From Bacteroidales bacterium (GTDB lineage: Bacteria; Bacteroidota; Bacteroidia; Bacteroidales; Marinilabiliaceae): 64,000 nt of DNA. Location of the stretch: NCBI GenBank assembly GCA_017539645.1, contig JAFYCM010000070.1:1-64000 (forward strand). The letters are read 5' to 3'. Shown here one piece after another: positions 9,130-17,529 of the stretch. Every line of letters starts with the position of its first letter. Positions within the stretch are counted from its first letter, which is position 1. A model generated the notes under the pieces. That model worked only from the letters and a program-made list of their open reading frames with translations, did no database searches and was not told where the DNA came from. Position numbers and translations under genes: made by a program.

Positions 9130-10098
9130 CTAAGGAATATACACCTCAAGCAGCTTCGATTCTGTTTTGGGCGTAATCTTCACGTTTTTCATACATGCCG
9201 GAACGAGTATCGTTTGCCCGAGTTCGAGCGTGTATTTGTCGTCGATAGTTACGCCACCTTCAACACACATAAGTATTATGAAACTATCTATGGCGGAGTA
9301 GTCGCGCTGAATCTCGTCGGTTATTTTTATTATGCCAGTATTGAAATACTTACAGTCGATGAGTTTCGCGCGCTTGTTGCGAATGAGTTCGTAATCAATT
9401 TTGCCTGTACTTAAGTCACCGAAATTCAGTGCTTTGCTAGCAGCGTCAACGTGTAGCTCGCGACCTTTGCCGTTGGCATCTACGCGGTTGTAGTCGAATA
9501 CTCGGTAGGTAATGTCCGACGTCTGCTGAATTTCAGCCACCATAACGCCTTTGCCTATGCCGTGTATATGTCCCGAAGGGATGAAAAATACATCGCCAGC
9601 CTGCACGGGCACAGAGTTTATGACATCTAAGAATTTGCTGTCGCGCACAAGTGTATTGTATTTAACCGAGTCAATCTTTTGCGAAAAACCGCTTATCAGC
9701 TTCCCGTCGCCGTCGGATGCCAATACGTACCACATCTCCGTTTTGCCTTTGCATCCGTGGATGGCTTGAGCCATCTCGTCGTCGGGGTGAACCTGTACTG
9801 AAAGATTGTCGTTGGCGTCGATAAATTTTATAAGTAGCGGGAAGTCGTAACCAAATTCGTCTATAACGGCGTGTCCCATCAAATTGGCGCCAAACGTGGC
9901 AATTACTTCATTGAGCGTCTTGCCAGCCAAAGCACCATTTGTAACTACCGAAATGTTGCCATCTACGCCAGATATTTCCCAACTCTCTCCACCATTAGGC
10001 AGATTGCCAAACTCTTTGCCGAGTATAGTATGAAGGCGATGACCGCCCCAAATCTTATCTTTTATGATAGGACGAAAGGTTAGAGGATACAATTCCAT
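9130..10098 (-). CDS. manA: Mannose-6-phosphate isomerase, class I
   Basis: A 322-residue zinc enzyme converting mannose-6-phosphate and fructose-6-phosphate. Metal-site motifs are visible: Q-V-H-P-D-D near residue 100 and I-P-S-G-H-I-H-G-I-G-K-G in the cupin core, with N-terminal K-D-K-I-W-G-G and G-E-S-W-E-I-S typical of the short bacterial form. The frame is open upstream to 10185, but the sequence starting M-E-L-Y-P-L-T-F at 10098 matches where the family begins; the extra 29 residues would overlap the hairpin region and do not look like protein. It would feed mannose into glycolysis, which suits the mannan operon later in the window, although the two are 45 kb apart. Confidence 0.93.
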   Translation of the reverse strand: MELYPLTFRPIIKDKIWGGHRLHTILGKEFGNLPNGGESWEISGVDGNISVVTNGALAGKTLNEVIATFGANLMGHAVIDEFGYDFPLLIKFIDANDNLSVQVHPDDEMAQAIHGCKGKTEMWYVLASDGDGKLISGFSQKIDSVKYNTLVRDSKFLDVINSVPVQAGDVFFIPSGHIHGIGKGVMVAEIQQTSDITYRVFDYNRVDANGKGRELHVDAASKALNFGDLSTGKIDYELIRNKRAKLIDCKYFNTGIIKITDEIQRDYSAIDSFIILMCVEGGVTIDDKYTLELGQTILVPACMKNVKITPKTESKLLEVYIP

Positions 10099-10160
10099 AC
10101 TTATGCGCTTTATAAGTTGTTGTAACCCCAAAAATATGGATAATAATTCTAAATAATAAG

Positions 10161-10200
10161 AAGACAACACGTCTGAAAACCTCAAACATGTTGTCTTTTT
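10161..10200 (-). terminator. Hairpin between asnA and manA
   Basis: AAGACAACA at 10161-10169 and TGTTGTCTT at 10189-10197 form a 9-bp perfect stem around a 19-nt loop. On the minus strand it lies after the asnA stop and is followed by TA-rich sequence, so it may end the asnA message. The clearest T-run is on the plus strand, so it could work in either direction. It is just inside the long upstream extension rejected for manA. Confidence 0.45.
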
Positions 10201-10225
10201 GTATGTAAATTATGTCAATGACGCC

Positions 10226-11263
10226 TTAGATGAGCGGAATGTTGTTCTTGGCGCAATATTGGCGTTGCTCTTCGGGCCAGATGCTCGACTGAATTTCGCC
10301 GATATGAGCTTTGCGAAGGAAGAACATACATAGACGCGACTGACCAATGCCGCCGCCAATAGAGAGTGGAAGTTCGTCGTTGAGCAAGCGCTTGTGGAAG
10401 TAGAGCTCCTTGCGCTCCTCGAGTCCGCGAAGTTTCAGCTGGCGAAGCAGTGCCTCTTTGTCCACGCGAATACCCATAGAACTGAGTTCCAACGAGCGAC
10501 CAAGCACATCGTCCCAAACGATAATATCGCCGTTCAGACCAAATTCTCCGTGGCTGTTTGGTGTTGTCCAATCGTCGTAGTCTGGAGCGCGGCCGTCGTG
10601 TGGCTCGCCATTTTTCAGCGGTCCGCCGATGCCTTCGATAAATACTGCACCAAATTTCTTGGCTATCGCGTTTTCGCGCTCGTGTGGCGTCGTGTTCGGA
10701 TAGAGCTCAAGAAGTTTTTCGGAGCTAATTATATGGATGGTCTCAGGAAGAATAGGTTTGATTTGCGGGAAACGCTCATACACAACGAACTCCGTGCGAC
10801 GTATAACAGCATAAATACGCTTAACTATGGCTTCGAGATATTCTATTGTGCGGTCCTCTGCTCCTATGGTTGCTTCCCAGTCCCATTGGTCTACGTAGAG
10901 CGAGTGAATATTGTCTAGTTCTTCATCGGCGCGGATTGCGTTCATATCGGTATAAATGCCATAGCCGCGTTCAATGCCATAGTCGGCAAGAATTGTGCGT
11001 TTCCACTTAGCAAGCGAGTGAACTACTTCGGCTTTCTGGTCGCCCAAGTCCTTTATGGGGAACGATACGGCGCGCTCCACACCATTCAAATCGTCGTTCA
11101 AGCCTGTGCCTTTCAATACAAATAGCGGAGCAGTTACTCGGCGCAAACGTAATTCCGCTGATAGATTTTTCTGGAAGAAGTCTTTTATGGTTTCAATTCC
11201 AAGTTCGGTCTCTCTGAGGTCGAGTAGAGATTTATAACCGTTTGGTATTATGAGTTCTGACAT
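10226..11263 (-). CDS. asnA: Aspartate-ammonia ligase (asparagine synthetase A)
   Basis: A 345-residue class II synthetase-like enzyme that makes asparagine from aspartate, ammonia and ATP. Family motifs are clear: N-L-S-A-E-L-R-L-R-R-V-T-A-P, G-L-N-D-D-L-N-G-V-E-R-A-V-S-F, L-A-K-W-K-R, the G-I-Y-T-D-M-N-A-I-R-A-D-E loop, H-S-L-Y-V-D-Q-W-D-W-E, and the C-terminal S-I-G-G-G-I-G-Q-S-R-L. It is transcribed away from fumarase, with a well-placed promoter-like element in the gap. It stands alone; a hairpin follows before manA. Confidence 0.96.
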   Translation of the reverse strand: MSELIIPNGYKSLLDLRETELGIETIKDFFQKNLSAELRLRRVTAPLFVLKGTGLNDDLNGVERAVSFPIKDLGDQKAEVVHSLAKWKRTILADYGIERGYGIYTDMNAIRADEELDNIHSLYVDQWDWEATIGAEDRTIEYLEAIVKRIYAVIRRTEFVVYERFPQIKPILPETIHIISSEKLLELYPNTTPHERENAIAKKFGAVFIEGIGGPLKNGEPHDGRAPDYDDWTTPNSHGEFGLNGDIIVWDDVLGRSLELSSMGIRVDKEALLRQLKLRGLEERKELYFHKRLLNDELPLSIGGGIGQSRLCMFFLRKAHIGEIQSSIWPEEQRQYCAKNNIPLI

Positions 11264-11314
11264 TTATAACCGAATTGCAAGTTTATTAATTACGATTTGT
11301 TTTTTATAACGCTG

Positions 11315-11345
11315 CAAAGGTAACAGATTATATTATAAAAGCGAA
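11315..11345 (-). promoter_or_regulatory. Putative asnA promoter
   Basis: On the minus strand TACCTTTG (11322-11315) is a perfect TAnnTTTG -7 box. TTCG at 11345-11342 sits 19 bp upstream, where the TTTG -33 element is expected. The leader to the asnA ATG would be about 45 nt. Confidence 0.55.
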
Positions 11346-11498
11346 TGTATTATCACTAATTATAAGTTTACTGCACAAATCTTTCATTTTATAACAGATA
11401 GCTCGGCAAAAAACGAATAATTATGGAATACAGAGTTTTATGTGCGACAATTATGAATTCGAAGATTGCAATCGCGGTGACATTCCATAAAACGGATT

Positions 11499-11506
11499 TA
11501 TATTTG
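11499..11506 (+). promoter_or_regulatory. Putative fumarase promoter -7 box
   Basis: TATATTTG matches TAnnTTTG and lies 36 bp before the fumarase ATG at 11543. No convincing -33 element was found at normal spacing. Confidence 0.45.
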
Positions 11507-11542
11507 TCACTATAAATAAAACCAGATACAACCTTACATAAC

Positions 11543-13159
11543 ATGGCAGAATTCAAGTACGCCCCAATGTTCCAATTGGGCAAAGACACCACCGAATACC
11601 GATGCATCTCTAAAGATGGCGTTTCGGTTAGCAATTTTGAAGGGCAGCCAGTGCTCAAGGTCTCTCCCGAAGCACTCGAATTGCTCACAACACAAGCCTT
11701 TCACGATGTAAACTTCATGCTCCGCCGCGAGCACAACGAGAAGGTGGCATCGATTCTCACAGACCCCGAAGCAAGCGACAATGATAAATACGTAGCACTC
11801 ACCATGCTCCGCAATGCCGAAGTAGCTTGCAAAGGTCAACTTCCGTTCTGTCAGGATACTGGCACCGCTATTATCCATGGCGAAAAAGGACAGCAAGTTT
11901 GGACCGGTTTCTGCGACGAAGAGGCTCTCGCTAAGGGCGTGTATAATACTTATACCGAAGACAATCTTCGCTATTCGCAAAATGCTCCGCTCGATATGTA
12001 TAACGAGGTGAACACTCGTTGCAACCTCCCAGCTCAAATCGACATTGAGGCTACCGAAGGTATGGAATACAAATTCCTATGCGTAGTGAAAGGTGGCGGT
12101 TCGGCTAATAAGACATATTTATATCAAGAGACCAAAGCGCGTATTCAGAATCCAGGCACGCTCATTCCTTTCCTCGTTGAGAAGATGAAGAGCCTCGGCA
12201 CTGCTGCTTGTCCTCCATACCACATTGCTTTCGTTATTGGTGGTACATCGGCAGAGAAGAACCTCCTCACCGTAAAACTTGCATCTACGAAATACTACGA
12301 CAGCCTTCCAACCACTGGCGACGAGACCGGTCGTGCTTTCCGAGATATTGAACTCGAAAAACAGTTGCACGAAGAGGCTAAGAAGATTGGTCTTGGTGCG
12401 CAGTTTGGCGGTACGGCTTTCGCTCACGATGTGCGCGTAGTTCGTTTGCCGCGTCACGGCGCTTCGTGTCCTATCGGTCTTGGCGTTAGCTGCTCGGCCG
12501 ACCGCAACATTAAGGCTAAAATCAATAAAGACGGCGTTTGGATTGAGAAGATGGACGATAAACCATACGAACTCATTCCAGAAGCTCTACGTCAGGCTGG
12601 CGAAGGCGACGCTATCAGCATCAACCTCGATCAACCTATTGCCGAAGTATGCAAAGAGTTGTCGAAATATCCAGTATCTACGCGCGTTTTGCTCAACGGC
12701 ACAATCATCGTAGCTCGCGATATTGCTCACGCCAAAATCAAAGCTCGCCTCGACGCTGGTCAGGGAATGCCTCAGTATTTCAAAGATCACCCAGTGCTCT
12801 ACGCTGGTCCTGCTAAAACTCCTAAAGGTATGCCTTGCGGTTCTATGGGCCCAACCACGGCCAATCGTATGGACCCTTACACCGATGAGTTCCAAGCAAA
12901 TGGCGGTTCACTCGTGATGATAGCAAAAGGCAACCGCACGCAAGTTGTTACCGATGCTTGCAAGAAACATGGCGGCTTCTACCTTGGTTCGATAGGTGGC
13001 CCTGCTGCTTACCTTTCGAGCGAGAATATCAAGTCTATCGAGTGCGTTGAATATCCAGAACTTGGAATGGAAGCTATTTGGAAGATTCGCGTGGAGAACT
13101 TCCCTGCCTTCATCTTGGTAGACGACAAAGGCAACGACTTCTTCAAGAAGATATTGTAA
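11543..13159 (+). CDS. Fumarate hydratase, class I (4Fe-4S)
   Basis: A 538-residue iron-sulfur fumarase of the FumA/FumB type that interconverts fumarate and malate in the reductive branch leading to succinate. The N-terminal alpha-like domain has the L-P-F-C-Q-D-T-G-T cysteine motif, [22 protein letters not shown] and other cluster-binding cysteines. The C-terminal beta-like domain has [22 protein letters not shown] and I-G-G-P-A-A-Y. Both domains are in one chain, as in the long class I form. Oxygen-labile fumarase suits an anaerobe. A strong terminator follows. Confidence 0.95.
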   Translation: MAEFKYAPMFQLGKDTTEYRCISKDGVSVSNFEGQPVLKVSPEALELLTTQAFHDVNFMLRREHNEKVASILTDPEASDNDKYVALTMLRNAEVACKGQLPFCQDTGTAIIHGEKGQQVWTGFCDEEALAKGVYNTYTEDNLRYSQNAPLDMYNEVNTRCNLPAQIDIEATEGMEYKFLCVVKGGGSANKTYLYQETKARIQNPGTLIPFLVEKMKSLGTAACPPYHIAFVIGGTSAEKNLLTVKLASTKYYDSLPTTGDETGRAFRDIELEKQLHEEAKKIGLGAQFGGTAFAHDVRVVRLPRHGASCPIGLGVSCSADRNIKAKINKDGVWIEKMDDKPYELIPEALRQAGEGDAISINLDQPIAEVCKELSKYPVSTRVLLNGTIIVARDIAHAKIKARLDAGQGMPQYFKDHPVLYAGPAKTPKGMPCGSMGPTTANRMDPYTDEFQANGGSLVMIAKGNRTQVVTDACKKHGGFYLGSIGGPAAYLSSENIKSIECVEYPELGMEAIWKIRVENFPAFILVDDKGNDFFKKIL

Positions 13160-13181
13160 TTACTTACATATCAATATTTAC

Positions 13182-13217
13182 GCAAGGGTGCATACGAATT
13201 ATGCGCCCTTGTTTTTT
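13182..13217 (+). terminator. Rho-independent terminator of fumarase
   Basis: CAAGGGTGCATA and TATGCGCCCTTG form a 12-bp stem (one G-T pair) around a short CGAAT loop, followed by six T residues at 13212-13217. It begins 23 bp after the fumarase stop. Confidence 0.88.
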
Positions 13218-13226
13218 GTATACATA

Positions 13227-13257
13227 CAAAAAAGGCTGCCATGTGAGTGACAGCCTT
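13227..13257 (-). terminator. Rho-independent terminator of the PBP4-GH13 fusion gene
   Basis: On the minus strand AAGGCTG (13257-13251) pairs with CAGCCTT (13238-13232), followed by a T-run (A-run at 13228-13233 on the plus strand). It lies 32 bp beyond the stop of the minus-strand gene and back to back with the fumarase terminator. Confidence 0.8.
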
Positions 13258-13288
13258 CGTAGTTATTTATGTTATAAATAGATATAAA

Positions 13289-16200
13289 TCAGAACATCAG
13301 TAGCACGCCGTCGTTGGCAGGAATTTCGAGCTCTAAACCTACGTTTTGAGTATTGTTTACCGAAGTAGGCACAAGTCTGCCGGCATTGCCAAGCATATCA
13401 TACGGGCGGATGCTCTCGTTCCATGTGCTGCCCATTTCGTGCCAAGCCTCAGCAGGAATTCTTATGTTGATATGCTGCTTGTGGTCGGCAAAGTTTACAG
13501 CCACGAGGAAACGGTGTTTGCCATCGTAGCGAATGAAAGCATAGATTTTCGATGCATCTACCGAAATGTGTTGCGTAGACATCATAAGGCCAAATATTTC
13601 GCCATACTGAAGCGCCTCTTCTCTGTTGACTGTGTTTAGCAGTTTTGCATACCAGCGACGCAAATCTTGTATCTCTTGCGGAAGTTGCGATTCGTCATAA
13701 GTATGGTTGCCAACCCACTTTTGTAGGCTTTCTATGCCCCAATAATCGAAAATGGTCGAGCGTCCATCTTTGCCACTGAAACCTTCGTCGTCCATGCCTC
13801 TTTCGCCAAGTTCTTGGCCGAAATAGAGCATCGTAGCGCCGCGCGATAGCAACGTGGCAAGCATCACCGCAGGTTTAGCTTTTATTGCATCGCCAGCAAA
13901 ATATTCCGATGCTATGCGTTGTTCGTCGTGGTTCTCCATAAAATAGAGCATCTGGCGATTGATGTCGAGCGTCTGGCGCCATGTGTATGCTATATCTGAA
14001 GCTGGGCGGCTGCCAGCAACTACGCCGCGAACTACATCGTAGAAGTTTACTTTGTCGTACAGATAGTTGAAGCCCGCCGCAATGTAGTCGCGGTACTTAT
14101 TCATATCGTATGCTTCGCCAATAAATATGATATTCGGATGCACCATATTTATTTGCGATATTACCCAACGCCAAAATTCTACTGGCACCATCTCCACCAT
14201 ATCTACGCGGAATCCGTCGACGCCCATCGATACCCAATAGCGCAGAATATCGCGCATCTTGAGCCACGTGTCTGGCGTGGGCGAGAAGTGATGTGAACCA
14301 TCGCGATAATCCACGCCATAGTTAAGCTTCACCGTCTCGTACCAATCGTTGATATTGGGCGAAGTAGTGAATGCGTCGTTTCCGCTGGCTTTGGCAGGGT
14401 TTTCTACGTATGGCTCATCGAGGTTGCTGACGGGCGATTGGAATGGCTGTCCAACTTGATAGTAGAAGTTATTATTAGGTGCAAAAGCAACCGAAGTGTC
14501 ATCGTTTTCGCCAAACTGAACTGGCTTAATTTCAGAATGATAGCAGCGAGCAACGTGGTTAGGAACGAAATCTATAATCACCTTCATACCATGCTGATGT
14601 GTACGTTCAACGAGCTGCTTGAACTCATCGAGGCGCTTATCCACATCTACAGCCAAATCGGGGTCGACATCGTAGTAGTCGCAGATGGCGTACGGACTGC
14701 CAGCTTTACCTTTGACAACGTTCGCATTCATGTGCTGAGTCATAAACGGATAGTGCGTAGTGGAGGCATGGCGTATGACACCTGTGTACCAAACGTGCGT
14801 GATGCCAAGGTTTTTGAGAGATTCAAGTGCTGCATCGTTGATGTCGTTCAACTTGCCACAACCGTTCTCTTCTATTGTCCCGTTGTGTTTGCGAGTTGTG
14901 TTGGTGTTGCCAAATAATCGCGTAAACATCTGATATATAACCGGTTTCATGCTGCTGTATTTTATGTTGTTATTGTTAGAACTTTTCCCAAACTTATTTT
15001 GTTGCTCCATAAGTTGCAACAATCTCTCTTTCAACGCTTCACGTAGTTCGTTTCGCGAAGACTTGCTATGATTGACAATCTGACACGCTGCATACTTACG
15101 GCCTTCGTAGCTAAATATGCCAGCAACGCCAAAGACGCTCTCCATTGAGCCAGTTTTGCCGCGGAAGTTATTCTCGAGCCACGTGCCACGGCCAAAACTA
15201 CTGAGCGTGCCTTTCGCTCCACTGACGGCAAGTGTCGATTCGTACACGTCGGCAATTGGCATATGGTGCATAGTTACGAGCAACTTGGTGACCTCGCGCG
15301 CAGTGACCTCGTTCATTGGCGACAATCCGCTGCCATCGGTAAACTTAACATTTTCGATGCCGTATTTGCTACAAAAATCTCTCAGTGACGCCGCGCCCTT
15401 ATTCCACGATGTGCGTTCGTCTTTGGCCAGATGCAGTAGTAGCGCCTCAGCAAATAGGTTGACGCTATGGCGGTTGGTCTTAGTGGCAATCTCGGCAATA
15501 GTCGGCGATTTATACGTATAAATAAGTTCTTGGAACTCTTTTACTCTTTCTACGGAGCTTTTTGCGATGTTTATGCCGTTGGTTTTCAGTGCGGTAGTAA
15601 ATGTGCTTGCAAACTGTTCGGGCGTGGTATTGTTAGCAGCCTTCACAGTAAACTCGCCTTTGCCGCTCGGGATATGTCCGTCGATGATTAGCGAGCCATC
15701 GTTGGCAAAGTATACGTATGCACTATCGCTGCTCTTTTTGTAAGTAGTTACGTAGCTGCGAATCTTGCTATTTATGCTTGGCGAAGTGTGTAGAACTTTG
15801 CTCTCAGCGCCAATGTTTGCGGGCGATTCAAGCGACACTGCCAAAATATTGTCGGCGTATGTGAAATCTGTTGGTACAGCGCCATAATAGTTCGCCTCGT
15901 CGCAGCGCAGATGGTGCGAAGGCATTGGCCGCTCGGCAATGTAGCCTGGACAAAAGACGATTTCCGACACGTTAGTTATGCCGCGCTTTTTGAGCTCCTT
16001 GGCAAGGTGAGCGGCGAAATTGTTGAGACTATGCTCTGGAAAGTATTGCGAACCAAGCGTTGCATCGGCACGACCGATGATTATGAGCGAATTTGAGGTT
16101 TTGTTGTAGTAGACGGGTGTCTCAAACGTAGCATCGGTGCCGAGCGTAGATATTGCGGCCGCTGTGGTGAAGAGCTTCGTGAGTGAGGCTGGCGTCACTT

Positions 16201-16357
16201 TGCGGTCGGCATCGTAATTATATATTTCCTCGCCAGTCTCAAGGTCGACTATGGAACATACATACGTGGCACAGCTGTCGATGGCATCTGCCTGAACTTT
16301 AGCGCTTTGCGTAAATATTGCGGCAATGAGCAAGAATATATATAGTGCGCGTTTCAT
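13289..16357 (-). CDS. Fusion of PBP4-type D-Ala-D-Ala carboxypeptidase (family S13) and GH13 alpha-amylase
   Basis: A 1022-residue protein made of two enzymes that are normally separate. Residues 1-~24 are a signal peptide starting M-K-R-A-L-Y-I-F. Residues ~25-450 are a PBP4/DacB-type peptidase with S-L-T-K (Ser58, Lys61), S-V-N (298-300) and K-T-G (401-403). After an Asn/Ser-rich linker of about 16 residues, Met470 opens a GH13 alpha-amylase (M-K-P-V-I-Y-Q-M-F) with D-F-V-P-N-H, the nucleophile in F-R-V-D-M-V-E (Asp719), the acid in I-G-E-A (Glu748) and E-N-H-D (Asp811). Both catalytic sets look intact. The frame is open up to 16381, but the ATG at 16357 gives a proper signal peptide and a 13-bp gap after the preceding gene. 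The signal would send both domains to the periplasm. A sequencing frameshift joining two genes cannot be excluded. Confidence 0.8.
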   Translation of the reverse strand: MKRALYIFLLIAAIFTQSAKVQADAIDSCATYVCSIVDLETGEEIYNYDADRKVTPASLTKLFTTAAAISTLGTDATFETPVYYNKTSNSLIIIGRADATLGSQYFPEHSLNNFAAHLAKELKKRGITNVSEIVFCPGYIAERPMPSHHLRCDEANYYGAVPTDFTYADNILAVSLESPANIGAESKVLHTSPSINSKIRSYVTTYKKSSDSAYVYFANDGSLIIDGHIPSGKGEFTVKAANNTTPEQFASTFTTALKTNGINIAKSSVERVKEFQELIYTYKSPTIAEIATKTNRHSVNLFAEALLLHLAKDERTSWNKGAASLRDFCSKYGIENVKFTDGSGLSPMNEVTAREVTKLLVTMHHMPIADVYESTLAVSGAKGTLSSFGRGTWLENNFRGKTGSMESVFGVAGIFSYEGRKYAACQIVNHSKSSRNELREALKERLLQLMEQQNKFGKSSNNNNIKYSSMKPVIYQMFTRLFGNTNTTRKHNGTIEENGCGKLNDINDAALESLKNLGITHVWYTGVIRHASTTHYPFMTQHMNANVVKGKAGSPYAICDYYDVDPDLAVDVDKRLDEFKQLVERTHQHGMKVIIDFVPNHVARCYHSEIKPVQFGENDDTSVAFAPNNNFYYQVGQPFQSPVSNLDEPYVENPAKASGNDAFTTSPNINDWYETVKLNYGVDYRDGSHHFSPTPDTWLKMRDILRYWVSMGVDGFRVDMVEMVPVEFWRWVISQINMVHPNIIFIGEAYDMNKYRDYIAAGFNYLYDKVNFYDVVRGVVAGSRPASDIAYTWRQTLDINRQMLYFMENHDEQRIASEYFAGDAIKAKPAVMLATLLSRGATMLYFGQELGERGMDDEGFSGKDGRSTIFDYWGIESLQKWVGNHTYDESQLPQEIQDLRRWYAKLLNTVNREEALQYGEIFGLMMSTQHISVDASKIYAFIRYDGKHRFLVAVNFADHKQHINIRIPAEAWHEMGSTWNESIRPYDMLGNAGRLVPTSVNNTQNVGLELEIPANDGVLLMF

Positions 16358-16370
16358 AATAGCGGCATAA

Positions 16371-17357
16371 TTATTCTGCACTCATCTGTTTATCAAGGAA
16401 ATAGACGTCGTCGGCGCGTTGAACAAGAATCTTGAATAGGTTTTGCGTATTCGATTTTTCCACATCCATATTCTTATCCTTAAGCGTAGCGTCGTCGAAG
16501 TGGTCGAGCGACTTAGAGCACCAAATAAGCGCCATCTCAATGTTGCCTGCGCGTTCGAAATAGACTGCCAAATTGTAAGCCGCTATAGCCTTTTGTTCAG
16601 CGCTTCCTTGAGAGTAGGCTTGCAACCAAAGGTCGCGAGCGTTGTCCCATCCATCGTTTTGTATCCAACGTGCGGCATCGGCAAACTCTTTGGGGCGCTG
16701 CAAAATAAATATTGGACGCGAGACACGCTCCCACGCTGGCACAAGTTGACGTGCAAACGACTGCGCCAAATTTTCGGCAGCCTCGGGGCAGAGCGTTTTT
16801 AGTGTAGGAAGCTGCTGTTCAGCCTCTTCTATAGATTCTACTAAGCACGACGATGTAAGCGTGTCGTGTCGTTGCTCGAAGTCGCGCGCACTGCCATCGG
16901 GCATAATTATGGCGAAAGTAGCTTCCGTGGCTACGTCGCGGCGAACGCTAAGATACTCGCCATGGAGGCGCTCGGTGCTTGATGTTGAGTGCGAATAACT
17001 AAAGCGACGAAGGGCTACGATGGCTTTCTTTCCATAGCTATTGCAAAGCGAATCGGCCTTCAAACGTAGTTCGTCGAAGTCCATGCGCTGTCTGCAGAGG
17101 GCTGCATATATATAATTACTCTGATTGAGTTCCGATGATAAATACGAGCAAACCAACGCCGACAAGTGCTTCGACGCTTCGTTGTCGGGTACAAATTGCG
17201 AACAATCGACTACCAAAACACTATCGACGAAACTCGGCAAGGTGTAGTATGCCGGGCAAAGTTGCTCGTAGCGTGCTGTGGTATAGGTGGTTGTCTGGCA
17301 ACCATCGAGTACGAATAGCAACGAAAGAGCAAAAAATGCAGAATAGAGAGCTTTCAC
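16371..17357 (-). CDS. Bacteroidales lipoprotein with TPR-like C-terminal half
   Basis: A lipoprotein of about 328 residues, probably translated from the GTG at 17357. The longest open frame begins with TTG at 17396, but M-K-A-L-Y-S-A-F-F-A-L-S-L-L-F-V-L-D-G-C from the GTG is a clean lipoprotein signal with lipobox L-D-G-C. The C-terminal third contains helix pairs resembling tetratricopeptide repeats (Y-N-L-A-V-Y-F-E-R-A-G-N-I-E-M-A-L-I-W and neighbours). It resembles a Bacteroidales lipoprotein family with no known role. It lies 13 bp upstream of the PBP4-GH13 gene, so both are probably made together, which suggests an envelope function. Confidence 0.7.
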   Translation of the reverse strand: MKALYSAFFALSLLFVLDGCQTTTYTTARYEQLCPAYYTLPSFVDSVLVVDCSQFVPDNEASKHLSALVCSYLSSELNQSNYIYAALCRQRMDFDELRLKADSLCNSYGKKAIVALRRFSYSHSTSSTERLHGEYLSVRRDVATEATFAIIMPDGSARDFEQRHDTLTSSCLVESIEEAEQQLPTLKTLCPEAAENLAQSFARQLVPAWERVSRPIFILQRPKEFADAARWIQNDGWDNARDLWLQAYSQGSAEQKAIAAYNLAVYFERAGNIEMALIWCSKSLDHFDDATLKDKNMDVEKSNTQNLFKILVQRADDVYFLDKQMSAE

Positions 17358-17465
17358 GTTTTTTCTAATAAAAGAGTATTGGGTGTAAATGTACAACTTA
17401 TCGCAATTAACTATTCATAATTTTCTTATGTGTGGCGCAGAGTATACTCAATACATAATACGTAA

Positions 17466-17497
17466 CAAAAAAGGACCGCCACCGAAGTGACAGTCCT
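17466..17497 (-). terminator. Rho-independent terminator of the chemoreceptor gene
   Basis: On the minus strand an 11-bp stem (AGGACTGTCAC with GTGGCGGTCCT, two G-U pairs) closes a TTCG tetraloop and is followed by six T residues. It lies 32 bp after the chemoreceptor stop codon. Confidence 0.88.
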
Positions 17498-17529
17498 CAT
17501 TTACATATACTTATAACTTAATTGCTTTG

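Noticed and set aside
10099-10185. Extra 29 N-terminal residues of manA
   Set aside because: The family start is at M-E-L-Y-P; the extension is translated hairpin and AT-rich leader.
10394-10918. 174-codon plus-strand ORF opposite asnA
   Set aside because: It is a shadow of asnA with no family resemblance.
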